Of a DNA stretch of 64,000 nt, positions 1-8,206 are shown in pieces. The stretch spans positions 1 through 64,000 of the forward strand of contig CAYVRJ010000004.1 in NCBI GenBank assembly GCA_964453645.1, given 5' to 3'. The notes beneath the pieces were generated by a model. It ran no database searches. It saw only the letters and a program-made list of their open reading frames with translations, and was not told the DNA's origin. Every line of letters starts with the position of its first letter. Within the stretch, counting starts at the first letter, position 1. The translations under genes were made by a program, and so were the position numbers. Origin of the DNA: CAYVRJ01 sp964453645. Its GTDB lineage: Bacteria; Bacillota; Clostridia; Christensenellales; JAWKQI01.

Positions 1-311
1 CGGATTATGTGATTGTTATTGACCACGGAGAAATTGCAGCGAAAGGTACGCCTGCTGAACTCAAGAATCGATATGCCACAGATATGCTGAGATTGGCAGT
101 TTCGGATGAAACCACTATGCAGCAGGTCATGGGGGAAATGGCGCTGGATTTTACCGCCGTGGCAGGAGAATTTGTTGTTCGACTGACCGACACCAAAAGT
201 GCCCTCCCCATACTGGAGCGTTGTCAAGACTATATCAGTAGTTTTCAAGTTTTACAGGGTACAATGGATGACGCCTTTATTGGCATTACGGGGAAGGAGC
301 TAAGACAATGA
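1..311 (+). CDS. ABC transporter ATP-binding protein, C-terminal fragment
   Basis: The gene enters from outside the window, and the frame is open from base 3. The first readable residues (DYVIVIDHGEIAAKGTPAEL) match the segment just after the H-loop of ABC ATPases, where the D-loop/switch strand is followed by the conserved 'G.I...G.P.EL' turn. About 70 further residues form the C-terminal extension typical of drug- or antibiotic-export ATPases of the ABC-2 type (DrrA/CcmA-like). It overlaps the next gene, an ABC-2 permease, by 4 nt (ATGA), so the two are translationally coupled and should form one exporter. Walker A and B lie outside the window. The substrate cannot be told. Confidence 0.85.
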   Translation, partial: DYVIVIDHGEIAAKGTPAELKNRYATDMLRLAVSDETTMQQVMGEMALDFTAVAGEFVVRLTDTKSALPILERCQDYISSFQVLQGTMDDAFIGITGKELRQ

Positions 312-1165
312 GAGTTTTTATGAAACGCAATCTAAAATTATTCTTTCGGGACAAAAGCGCAGTATTCTTTTCACTTCTTGCCATATTCATCATTATTGCC
401 CTCTACACTGTGTTTTTAGGGGACGTATGGCTCACCGAGGACATGAAAGGTATTAAAAATCCAGATGTTTTGATGAATAGCTGGCTTGTTGCAGGGCTTC
501 TCGCTGTGACTTCGGTCACCACAACGCTGGGTGCGTTTGGCGTGATGATCGATGATAAGGTGAAAAAGATATATAAAGACTTCAATTCTTTGCCCATCAA
601 GAGAAGTGCCATAACAGGCGGATATATCGGAAGTGCATTTTTAATTGGCGTGATTATGTCCCTTATCACCGTACTAATCGCCCAAATTTACATAGTATGC
701 TTCGGTGGCAATTGGTTAAGCATGAGCGCTGGAATAAAGGTTTTCTTGTTGGTGCTCTTTACAACCATGACAAATACTTCTTTGGTTTGCTTTATCGTAT
801 CATTTTTTAAGAGCCATAGCGCATTTACCACCACGACTACCATTATTGGCACGTTAATCGGATTTTTAACAGGCATTTATCTCCCCATTGGCGCTTTACC
901 TGAAGCTGTGCAAACAGTGATCAAAGTGTTTCCCGTATCCCATGGGGCTTCATTGTTTCGTCAAGTGCTGATGGAATTGCCTATGCAGACTTCATTTGCC
1001 GGAATACCAGTTCATTATCTAAATGACTTCAAGGAGTATATGGGTGTGACATTTAACTTTGGCGGGTCTATAGTGACGCCAATTGTCAGCATGATTATTT
1101 TAATAGGTACAGCGATTTTGTTTTATAGCCTTTCGCTTTGGAATATATCAAGAAAAAGCAGATGA
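308..1165 (+). CDS. ABC-2 type transporter permease
   Basis: This 285-residue integral membrane protein begins with a cytoplasmic amphipathic start (MRVFMKRNLKLFFRDKSAVF) followed by about six hydrophobic segments, the first near residues 18-38 and the last near 255-275. That is the usual ABC-2 membrane protein layout. A large loop after TM1 and a short loop before the last TM are also typical. It starts inside the stop of the ATPase gene, so the pair probably makes a homo- or heterodimeric exporter. A clear terminator follows. The substrate is unknown; drug, lantibiotic or lipid export are all possible. Confidence 0.88.
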   Translation: MRVFMKRNLKLFFRDKSAVFFSLLAIFIIIALYTVFLGDVWLTEDMKGIKNPDVLMNSWLVAGLLAVTSVTTTLGAFGVMIDDKVKKIYKDFNSLPIKRSAITGGYIGSAFLIGVIMSLITVLIAQIYIVCFGGNWLSMSAGIKVFLLVLFTTMTNTSLVCFIVSFFKSHSAFTTTTTIIGTLIGFLTGIYLPIGALPEAVQTVIKVFPVSHGASLFRQVLMELPMQTSFAGIPVHYLNDFKEYMGVTFNFGGSIVTPIVSMIILIGTAILFYSLSLWNISRKSR

Positions 1166-1234
1166 ATGCAACTGAATGGGCAAGGGCACATAAAATGATC
1201 AACCAGGACACAATATAATAACAATTGTACATTC

Positions 1235-1257
1235 AAGAACCTTCGGGTTCTTTTTTC
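1235..1257 (+). terminator. Rho-independent terminator of the ABC exporter operon
   Basis: A perfect 7-bp stem (AAGAACC / GGTTCTT) with a TTCG tetraloop is followed directly by a T run. It lies 70 nt after the permease stop. The rest of the 1166-1332 gap holds no ORF or other signal that I can see. Confidence 0.85.
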
Positions 1258-1332
1258 ATACACCCCATTAACCCACTGTCGCTTTAAATAATAAGATAAA
1301 AAGCCTTTGCCTCTGAGGGAAATCAGAAACTG

Positions 1333-1710
1333 CTAGCTCTTTTTCGTATGCGAAGGGGGATGGGGGTGGTATTCAAAGGAATTTGTGTCATCTGTGTCGC
1401 TGTTTTCTACAATTAAAAGCTTTGCTCCTTTGCTTAAAATCTCAGTATGCCACACATTCTTTTTAACATTATAAATGTGCAGTGGTTTCATTTGCGTTTT
1501 AGTAACTTCTCCCGGAATTTCCCCATGCCTAGCAGTTAACAGCTGCGCTTCTCCACATAACAGCATAAACACTTCATCTGTATTCGTATGTTTGTGGAAT
1601 GTAACCGGTTCGTCTCCCGTATATGAAAGGCCGGCAACACGCCAACCTTCATATGTAACGTGCGTTTCGTAGCCATCGTCGCTTATTTTGTGAACCTCAA
1701 TATCAATCAT
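1333..1710 (-). CDS. Small cupin-fold protein
   Basis: The protein has 125 residues. A single-domain beta-barrel is suggested by the cupin-1-like motif around residues 36-50 (FHKHTNTDEVF, with His38, His40 and Glu45 as likely metal ligands) and a second His near residue 87 (VWHTEI) in the cupin-2 position. The C-terminus ends in a His/Pro-rich tail. Its ATG overlaps the stop of the upstream URO-D-like gene by 4 nt, so it is coupled to that gene and probably works in the same pathway. Small cupins of this type range from sugar isomerases to ligand-binding accessory proteins; no reaction can be assigned. The same strand runs divergently from the sugar operon at 3071. Confidence 0.72.
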   Translation of the reverse strand: MIDIEVHKISDDGYETHVTYEGWRVAGLSYTGDEPVTFHKHTNTDEVFMLLCGEAQLLTARHGEIPGEVTKTQMKPLHIYNVKKNVWHTEILSKGAKLLIVENSDTDDTNSFEYHPHPPSHTKKS

Positions 1711-2909
1711 GTTAGTAACTCCTTCACTGTCTTTACAAATGTTAAAAATCTGTCGGGTTCGCCGTAACAGGTGTGCGTATCCGCAAGAATGATCTCAACA
1801 ACATTAGAGCTTAGGATTGGAAGATACTGTTCAAAATAGTGAACGATATCTCGCTTACAAAAAACATCTGAACTTAAAAGCAACGGGGAGACCTTCCAGG
1901 AAAAAATATATTTATCCTTAATTATTTCGGAGCATTTTTCAACGTCCGCAAAAGGCGAAACAGAAATCCTCCTCAAGTTTTTTAAAGATGTTATATATTT
2001 TAGTTTGTCTTCGATGGCCTCACAGCAGCCATAAGCGCTAAGCGCAAAGGGTTCTAAAAGTTTGCGCTCCTTAGAAATGCAGAACTCCTCCGATTGTTCG
2101 GGGGAGACACAGGCAAGCTCCTGTGCTTCCGCACTTGCCCACATTGCTGACGGGGTTTTGCCGTTAAGCCCGTCCATAAATCCAAATCCCCCCGAACCTT
2201 GATATGTTCCGTCGTCGTTGCGATCGAGAAGGCTCAAGTTTTCGCATTGCCGTAGTATGCTTTGATATCCTTCGCATAAAAAATCCGTAAGTTCATGGAC
2301 GAACTGTGGAGCATCGTATAAATCGTTAAGCAGCTGCATATATCCCCTAAAGTGTATGTAGTAGTACATAATGTGAAAGGAGATATGATCGATGCCGCAC
2401 AACTTCACGTTTAGGATATCGCCCAGAAGTTCCTGCATGTGAATATAGTTTTGTTGAGTGGATTGTTCGTTGTATTCTATAGTAGGTACTTTCAGTTTTT
2501 TAATATCGCAAAAATTTAGAATAACGGGTTTAAAACCGTAGGACTCTTTGGAATCCTCGTGCTGAACAGATACACCCCAATCGATGTTGTCGATTATTCC
2601 GCCCGAAAGCCCCGTTATCACTTTGTGTACTTTAAACTCATTGGTAATCACAGTATCGTCGTTTATATAATAGGTAAAGATACGCTGCCTTAACTCCCTC
2701 TCGATTGCTCTGGCAGTTTCATCTTCGCACTCAAGCTTGATTATTTCCCGCCACGAACCTTCGGGGAAAACGGCGATCGTCGGTTTTTTGGTTTTAAGCG
2801 CATTGTGTTTTTTCCAATGGTCGATCCTTTGCAACATGACACTGTCAGAACTGATATCTGCAACCTGCCGAGCAAGCTCTCTAATAATCTTTAAATCTCT
2901 TTGTTCCAT
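1707..2909 (-). CDS. Uroporphyrinogen decarboxylase (URO-D)-like protein
   Basis: I choose the ATG at 2909 (400 aa, MEQRDLK) because an AAGGAG site lies 7 nt upstream; an in-frame ATG 18 nt earlier would put that site inside the coding region. The sequence resembles the URO-D/MtaA-CmuA superfamily of TIM-barrel proteins in its C-terminal half, including a GFGFMDGL segment, the W-A-S-A-E-A-Q-E stretch near residues 255-262 and a terminal L-I-S-V-S-P-F-A-D-like strand. Family members either decarboxylate porphyrinogens or transfer methyl groups to corrinoids or thiols. The absence of haem-pathway neighbours argues against true HemE. It is coupled to the downstream cupin gene. Substrate unknown. 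Confidence 0.7.
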   Translation of the reverse strand: MEQRDLKIIRELARQVADISSDSVMLQRIDHWKKHNALKTKKPTIAVFPEGSWREIIKLECEDETARAIERELRQRIFTYYINDDTVITNEFKVHKVITGLSGGIIDNIDWGVSVQHEDSKESYGFKPVILNFCDIKKLKVPTIEYNEQSTQQNYIHMQELLGDILNVKLCGIDHISFHIMYYYIHFRGYMQLLNDLYDAPQFVHELTDFLCEGYQSILRQCENLSLLDRNDDGTYQGSGGFGFMDGLNGKTPSAMWASAEAQELACVSPEQSEEFCISKERKLLEPFALSAYGCCEAIEDKLKYITSLKNLRRISVSPFADVEKCSEIIKDKYIFSWKVSPLLLSSDVFCKRDIVHYFEQYLPILSSNVVEIILADTHTCYGEPDRFLTFVKTVKELLT

Positions 2910-2978
2910 AAACAAACTCCTTGGCATTTAGTGTACTGTCCGTGGTTTGAAAAATCAATGCTGTTACACGATCTGTAC

Positions 2979-2999
2979 TGGTTTTATGAATGAAAACCA
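2979..2999. promoter_or_regulatory. Inverted repeat in the divergent 2910-3070 spacer (candidate operator)
   Basis: TGGTTTT and AAAACCA form a perfect 7-bp dyad around a 7-nt spacer, centred about 50 bp upstream of the sugar-operon -10 box. This is a plausible site for the AraC-type regulator encoded at 8193 or for a global carbon regulator. The assignment rests on position and symmetry only. Confidence 0.4.
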
Positions 3000-3009
3000 A
3001 TTACTACTA

Positions 3010-3038
3010 TAGAAAAACAAATATGGATTCACTATAAT
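3010..3038 (+). promoter_or_regulatory. Promoter of the GH65 sugar operon
   Basis: A consensus -10 box TATAAT (3033-3038) lies 32 nt before the first ATG. The hexamer 17 nt upstream (TAGAAA) is a poor -35, which fits an activator-dependent promoter. The AGGAGG ribosome-binding site is at about 3060-3065. Confidence 0.5.
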
Positions 3039-3070
3039 GGCAGTATCATTAAGTTCCATAGGAGGTAAAA

Positions 3071-4498
3071 ATGAAAAAATTATTTTTCACGATCGTATGC
3101 TTAACGCTTGCACTTATGATGGTTGCGTGTACGCCGGTAGCAGCTCCCACTCAAACAGGAGAGCAGGCTCCGGCCCCGGCTGCACCTGCGGATAACAACG
3201 CCGAGCAGCCGACCAAAGATAATGCGGCACCGGTCATCGGTCAAACGCTCAAGTACGATCCCAATGTTCCTGTCAACGGCGGTGAATCCATTGAGATCAG
3301 TTTTTGGTATCCTGAAGATGTAAAGACCATATGCGACAAATACATCGAAGTTTATTCAAACATGCACCCCAATGTGACGTTTAAGACGACAGCAGCTCCA
3401 TGGGACGACTATTGGGTCAAACTGCCTATCGCTATTCAGGGGGGGACCGGTCCTGATATGTTCTGGATGCACAACGCATACACCGATGTCATGGTTCCCA
3501 TCACAGAACCGATGCCCGAAGCAGTATTTCCCATTGAGGATCTAAAGGCAGATTTCAGGCAGATAGATCTCCACAAGATCAATGACAAACTCTATTATAT
3601 CGACACAGGTTTAATGTCCTCAGTCATTATGTACAACAAGGCAATGTGGGCGGAAGCCGGACTGACGGATTTCCCAAAGACATGGGATGAGTTAAAAGAA
3701 GCCGCAAAGAAGATGACGAAAACGGACGGTAACAACATAGTCGTTTCGGGTTTTTCCTATAACGGTGAAAACGGATTTGCAAATCTTGTGATAGCCATGA
3801 ACTATCAAAAGGGTAGCTTCCTTTTTAGCGAAGACGGAAAGTCCTCTAAGTTTAACAACGACATTACTAAGGAAAACATGGAGTACTTGAAATCCTGGTA
3901 CGACACAGACAAAATAGGCGACAACAAAGGTGCTCTTAACAGAGAAGCATTGGGACAGGGCAGAACTGCCATGATCTGCGACTGGACGTGGATACCCGGA
4001 TATTTGAAGGATACATATCCCGATGTAGAAATCGGCGTGTTCCCCACCCCGTCCTTTGACGGCAATCCCGCAGCATACGATCGCAACAACGGCGAATGTT
4101 CGCCTTGCGTCAGCGCAAAAGCAGGAGATGCAAACAAAGCAGTTGCTTTTGACTTCGTTAAGTTCCTGCTGGCGTCCGACGACTTCATCAAAGAGTTCTC
4201 GCTGTCTAACGGTATTTACCCCAGCAAATATTCGTTGGATAACGATGCAGACATTGCAGCATCGCCCATACACGGGGCACTTGCACAGACCATCAACAAA
4301 ACCATTTGGATCGGGCCTCTGCCCAACCAGATCGAAGGAACACTGGGCAAGTATTTGCAAGATGACTTCTTAAAGAACGGAGTCAGTGCGGCAGCTGCCG
4401 TTGCAAAGACGGACGAGATCATATTAAAAGATCTTGGAAACTTAGACTTTGTGCCGGTTGAGAGGCGTTACGAAGGCGCTTCGGCTTTTAAAAACTAG
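3071..4498 (+). CDS. Sugar ABC transporter substrate-binding lipoprotein
   Basis: This 475-residue lipoprotein has a lipobox ending at Cys20 (LMMVAC), then an Ala/Pro/Gln-rich linker to about residue 60, then an extracellular solute-binding family 1 domain. Diagnostic parts are the ISFWYPED start, GPDMFWMHN near residue 135, the M-S-S-V-I-M-Y-N-K-A-M-W-A-E-A-G-L strand near 190, and the AMICDWTWIPG segment near 300, all typical of CUT1 binding proteins. It heads the operon with two CUT1 permeases and two GH65 enzymes, so its ligand is probably an alpha-linked disaccharide or short oligosaccharide. No ATPase is encoded nearby, as is usual when an MsmX-like shared ATPase serves several importers. 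Confidence 0.93.
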   Translation: MKKLFFTIVCLTLALMMVACTPVAAPTQTGEQAPAPAAPADNNAEQPTKDNAAPVIGQTLKYDPNVPVNGGESIEISFWYPEDVKTICDKYIEVYSNMHPNVTFKTTAAPWDDYWVKLPIAIQGGTGPDMFWMHNAYTDVMVPITEPMPEAVFPIEDLKADFRQIDLHKINDKLYYIDTGLMSSVIMYNKAMWAEAGLTDFPKTWDELKEAAKKMTKTDGNNIVVSGFSYNGENGFANLVIAMNYQKGSFLFSEDGKSSKFNNDITKENMEYLKSWYDTDKIGDNKGALNREALGQGRTAMICDWTWIPGYLKDTYPDVEIGVFPTPSFDGNPAAYDRNNGECSPCVSAKAGDANKAVAFDFVKFLLASDDFIKEFSLSNGIYPSKYSLDNDADIAASPIHGALAQTINKTIWIGPLPNQIEGTLGKYLQDDFLKNGVSAAAAVAKTDEIILKDLGNLDFVPVERRYEGASAFKN

Positions 4499-4513
4499 TA
4501 TTAGTTTGAAAAG

Positions 4514-4539
4514 AGGGGGGTGGTGTTTTGCCGCCCCCT
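4514..4539 (+). other. Intercistronic GC-rich hairpin after the binding-protein gene
   Basis: A G-rich arm (AGGGGG) pairs with CCCCCT across a short loop 15-40 nt after the binding-protein stop and before the first permease. No T run follows. Such hairpins commonly stabilise the 5' cistron's mRNA, giving excess binding protein over permease; that role here is inference. Confidence 0.5.
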
Positions 4540-4564
4540 TATCTGATGGGGATAGGTTATTACA

Positions 4565-5425
4565 ATGAATTCCAGACGCATCTTCTTGATCGTTTCAGTC
4601 GGTTCGATGCTAATAATGTACGGAGTGTTTTATTTATTTCCCCTAACCTTCGGCATCGTTGGCAGCTTTGCAGACTGGAACCCATTAAAAAATCAATTTA
4701 ACTTTATTGGATTTGAAAATTACATAGAACTGTTGGGGGATGAGCTTTTTTGGAAGTCAGTGGGTAATACTATGCTGTTCACAGCAGTCTGCACAGTGCT
4801 CACGACAAGCATTGGACTCGTTCTGGCAGTTTTGATAAAGAGTGTACGAAAAGCTCAAGGTTTATTTAAGACGACGATCTATCTGCCCTATGTGACAGCC
4901 ATCATTGCCATTGCCATCGTTTGGAGATGGATTTTTATGGCACAAGGTGGTCTTATCAACAACTTCCTTGCATCTCTTGGTCAGGAGGGGGTAGACTGGC
5001 TGGGCACATCGGCAACCGTTATGCCCAGTCTCATGATCATGACCATATGGCACGATGTGGGATTTGCACTCATTTTATTCGTAGCCGGTCTTTCTGAAAT
5101 ATCACCCCAGTTATACGAAGCGGCTGCCATCGACGGGGCAAACAAACCGCAGCAGTTTTTCGGTATTACAATACCCATGCTACGACCCACTCTTGCACTG
5201 GTGGCAGTTTCCAATATTATCACCTATGTTCAGGTGTACGATCAAGTCATGGCACTGACAAAGGGAGGGCCGGGGGACGCATCGTATACGGCATCTTACT
5301 ACCTGTTCGACAAGGCACTTGGATTTTACAGATTTGGTTATGCATCAGCAACCGCACTAGTGCTGCTGCTGATCATCCTGCTTCTTTCTTTCCTTCAATT
5401 CAAGTTGACCGACAGAAAAGCATAG
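4565..5425 (+). CDS. CUT1 sugar ABC transporter permease (MalF-like)
   Basis: The protein has 286 residues and six predicted TM helices, starting with TM1 at residues 7-29. The EAA loop is clear near residues 188-205 (EAAAIDGANKPQQFFGITIPML), the cytoplasmic coupling helix that docks on the ATPase. A conserved K-G-G-P segment (ALTKGGPGD) near residue 240 is typical of MalF-type subunits. It sits 10 nt before the second permease, which has an AGGAGG site in the gap. Together with the binding protein it should import the sugar substrate of the GH65 enzymes. Confidence 0.93.
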   Translation: MNSRRIFLIVSVGSMLIMYGVFYLFPLTFGIVGSFADWNPLKNQFNFIGFENYIELLGDELFWKSVGNTMLFTAVCTVLTTSIGLVLAVLIKSVRKAQGLFKTTIYLPYVTAIIAIAIVWRWIFMAQGGLINNFLASLGQEGVDWLGTSATVMPSLMIMTIWHDVGFALILFVAGLSEISPQLYEAAAIDGANKPQQFFGITIPMLRPTLALVAVSNIITYVQVYDQVMALTKGGPGDASYTASYYLFDKALGFYRFGYASATALVLLLIILLLSFLQFKLTDRKA

Positions 5426-5435
5426 GAGGGTTGAT

Positions 5436-6269
5436 ATGATTCGGACGAAGATATATAAAACAATTGTCTATGCTGTTCTTATTGCAGTGGGCATTCTATT
5501 CATAATCCCCTTTATTACAATGATCTTAAATGCGTTTAAGCCGGAAGGGGAGATCCTCGGTTATCCACCGACGTTTTTTCCAAAGGCGATTACACTCGAT
5601 AACTTTACTGCTGTCTTTAACCACAGTTCGATCAATATATTTCAGGCACTGTTAAACAGTTTGATAGTCACCGTTTCTCGCACTACACTGATACTTTATT
5701 TATCTGCACTTTGGGGATTTGCCCTATCCAAGTTTAAATTCAGAGGCAGAAATGTGCTCTTTTATATGGTTCTTTCTGCAATGATGGTGCCTATATCAGT
5801 GCTGCTGCTTCCCCTATATCAAGAGATGGTGTGGATGGGGCTTAACGGCAAACTCATTTCGCTGATCATCGTCGTCAACGGTACGACCAGTTATGCGGTA
5901 TTTATTATGAAGCAGTTCATTTCATCCATTCCCGATGATTTGATCGAATCGGCAAAGATTGACGGATGCAGTGAATTTGCCATCTTTCACAGGATCATAT
6001 TCCCGTTGCTTCGAAATGCGATCAGTGCCGTGAGTATCATCGTGTTCTTATACGTGTGGAACGACTTTCTGTGGCCGTTCATGATGATAGACGATCCGGC
6101 AAACTATACTATAACCGTTGCAATGCAGTTTTTTAACGGCAAAAACTACGTGAAATACGGGCAGCTCATGGCTGCCGTAACGATCTCTCTTTTGCCGATC
6201 ATCACGGTCTATTTTATCTTTCAAAACAAATTCACACAGGGAATTTCAATGACGGGGTTAAAAGAATGA
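5436..6269 (+). CDS. CUT1 sugar ABC transporter permease (MalG-like)
   Basis: The protein has 277 residues with six predicted TM helices. It carries the MalG-type N-terminus (an FKPEGEILGYPPTFFP periplasmic-side loop near residues 35-50), the EAA-like loop near residues 168-190 (ESAKIDGCSEFAIFHRIIFPLL), and the terminal G-I-S-M-T-G-L-K-E tail seen in MalG/AraQ homologues. Its stop overlaps the start of the first GH65 gene by 4 nt, so transport and phosphorolysis are coupled at translation. Confidence 0.93.
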   Translation: MIRTKIYKTIVYAVLIAVGILFIIPFITMILNAFKPEGEILGYPPTFFPKAITLDNFTAVFNHSSINIFQALLNSLIVTVSRTTLILYLSALWGFALSKFKFRGRNVLFYMVLSAMMVPISVLLLPLYQEMVWMGLNGKLISLIIVVNGTTSYAVFIMKQFISSIPDDLIESAKIDGCSEFAIFHRIIFPLLRNAISAVSIIVFLYVWNDFLWPFMMIDDPANYTITVAMQFFNGKNYVKYGQLMAAVTISLLPIITVYFIFQNKFTQGISMTGLKE

Positions 6270-8206
6270 GGATTCAATCGAACAACGGAACATTAAGTGC
6301 AATAGGCAACGGACGGATCGGTATTCGGGGTGATAACATGGGAATATTTCTTGCCGGGTTCTATGATGAACTGCCCAGACCCTTTTTAGATGCATCGAAG
6401 TTTAATCCGTTCCTTATTTCGTGGAGCCATCTCAATAAAGTGGCTGGGTATAAAAGAGAAGTTTGCATTGTAAACTGCCCCGATTTTTTGGCAGCAAAGT
6501 GGATCATAAACGGGAAAGAGGAAAAACCGGTATCGCATAAAAATACATTGGATATCTTTACGGGAGAGCTGACCATTGAATGGCAGTTTGCAGATGCCCT
6601 GGTGATAGAGAAGCGCTTTGCCAGTATGCAAAACAAGAATCATGTATTTCAGCGGTTTGAGTTCAAAAATGTTAGTGTGGAGCTAGAGCCGTGGATCGAT
6701 ACGCAAAAGACCAACTTTAATATTTCAGGTATTTATCAGGATACGACAGACGGCACAGACGAAGAACATATAAGGTTATATGACGTTATGAAAGATAACG
6801 GAAGTTCTGTGCTGATCCGGGGCAGGGTGCAGGGGCATACTGCTGCATTCGCAACGCGCATAAGCGCATGCGGAGATGGTTTTATTGAGAGGATATCGTG
6901 TTTTGAGTGCGATTTGTTTCACACTTCACCCCTAGATGCGGTGCATACGTATATAAAAAAGCAGCTCAGTTACGAACAGGCAAAGCTTGGCAGCGATACC
7001 CTTTGGAAAAAGCTGTGGCATGATTCGGATATCACAATAAAAGGGGATGACGATGCGCAATTGAGCATTCGGTATGCCATATATCAACTGCTCATTTCTG
7101 CAAGTCCCAGCGAACATCTTTCCGTACCGGCAAAAGGGATCGTAGGGGAAGGGTATCGGGGAATGGTGTTTTGGGATACGGACATCCACATGCTTCCGTT
7201 TTATACCTATACGCAACCCGAACTGGCGAGGAACATCGTCAAGTTCAGACTGAACACTTTAGACAAAGCGATCGAAAAGGCAAGGGACTTAGGCTGTGAG
7301 GGTGCATGTTACCCGTGGGAAACGGGATACAGCGGAGAGGAAGAGTGCGAGGATTTTCTAAAATTATTGACCCACCAGTTGCACATAACCGCAGATGTTG
7401 CGTATGGAGTGGATCAATATTTAAGAGTTACGAAAGATGCAACGGTGGATGCTTCTGAACTCTTTTTGCAAACGGCTCAGTTTTGGCTCTCCAAAGGAAC
7501 GGTGACAAACGGTGTACTCAGCATACCCGACGCCAGCGGTCCGGATGAACTTCATCTGGAATGCAACGACAACGCCTATATGTTAAATATGGCTGAGCAC
7601 AATTTGCAATGTGCAAAGAAATATGCTAACTTTAACTATGACCATATTCAAGTGAAAGATGTGCGAAAAGACGGTATATTTGAGCAGTGTGAGGGCTTTT
7701 TTGGCCTTCGAGATGAGATCGTCTATGAGGACGATCCGTATGTAGTTCCGGCAGATACCCAAACTGTCAAACAGGCAGACGTCATCATGATGCTCTATTT
7801 GCTGCCCCATATTGCAACGAATGAAGAACTCTTAAAGAACTGGAACTATTACGAACCCCGAACAACCCACACATCGTCGCTGAGCTACGGCGTTCACGGC
7901 ATCATTGCCGCAAAACTAAATCTTTCAGATAAAGCGCTGTATTATTTAAATAAATCCCTCCAAACGGATCTAAGCTTTGAAGATAAGCTGCAAGACGGAC
8001 CGCACCTTGCGGCAGCGGGAATGAGTTGGGCAGCGGTGGTTTTTGGATTTGCGGGAGTGACGGACAACGGTTCAAGTTTTGATGTGGAACCTCATCTGCC
8101 CTCTAATTGGAGCGAAGTTAAGTTCTGCCTGAAGAGAGGCGGGAAGCCATACAGATTCAAAATAACAAAGGACACGGTCGAATGCGTGGAAGATGAAAAG
8201 CAATAG
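6266..8206 (+). CDS. GH65 glycoside phosphorylase (alpha-glucosyl disaccharide phosphorylase-like)
   Basis: This 646-residue GH65 enzyme is shorter than the usual 750-800, mainly at the N-terminal beta-sandwich. The (alpha/alpha)6 barrel shows the hallmark FWDTDIHMLP segment (about residues 302-311), the LGCEGACYPWE strand, the catalytic acid Glu428 in PDASGPDELH, and the phosphate-binding signature KQADV near residue 505 with a His-Thr-Ser-Ser-Leu-Ser segment after it. Presence of the KQADV/TSSLS pair indicates a phosphorylase rather than a hydrolase. GH65 phosphorylases release beta-glucose 1-phosphate from trehalose, maltose, kojibiose, nigerose or glucosyl-rhamnose type substrates; which one cannot be read here. 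The start overlaps the permease stop. Confidence 0.88.
   Translation: MRIQSNNGTLSAIGNGRIGIRGDNMGIFLAGFYDELPRPFLDASKFNPFLISWSHLNKVAGYKREVCIVNCPDFLAAKWIINGKEEKPVSHKNTLDIFTGELTIEWQFADALVIEKRFASMQNKNHVFQRFEFKNVSVELEPWIDTQKTNFNISGIYQDTTDGTDEEHIRLYDVMKDNGSSVLIRGRVQGHTAAFATRISACGDGFIERISCFECDLFHTSPLDAVHTYIKKQLSYEQAKLGSDTLWKKLWHDSDITIKGDDDAQLSIRYAIYQLLISASPSEHLSVPAKGIVGEGYRGMVFWDTDIHMLPFYTYTQPELARNIVKFRLNTLDKAIEKARDLGCEGACYPWETGYSGEEECEDFLKLLTHQLHITADVAYGVDQYLRVTKDATVDASELFLQTAQFWLSKGTVTNGVLSIPDASGPDELHLECNDNAYMLNMAEHNLQCAKKYANFNYDHIQVKDVRKDGIFEQCEGFFGLRDEIVYEDDPYVVPADTQTVKQADVIMMLYLLPHIATNEELLKNWNYYEPRTTHTSSLSYGVHGIIAAKLNLSDKALYYLNKSLQTDLSFEDKLQDGPHLAAAGMSWAAVVFGFAGVTDNGSSFDVEPHLPSNWSEVKFCLKRGGKPYRFKITKDTVECVEDEKQ

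Noticed and set aside
3692..4360. 222-residue minus-strand ORF inside the binding-protein gene
   Set aside because: It is an antisense shadow with an implausible Cys/Val-rich sequence and no start signal; the plus strand encodes a clear solute-binding protein.
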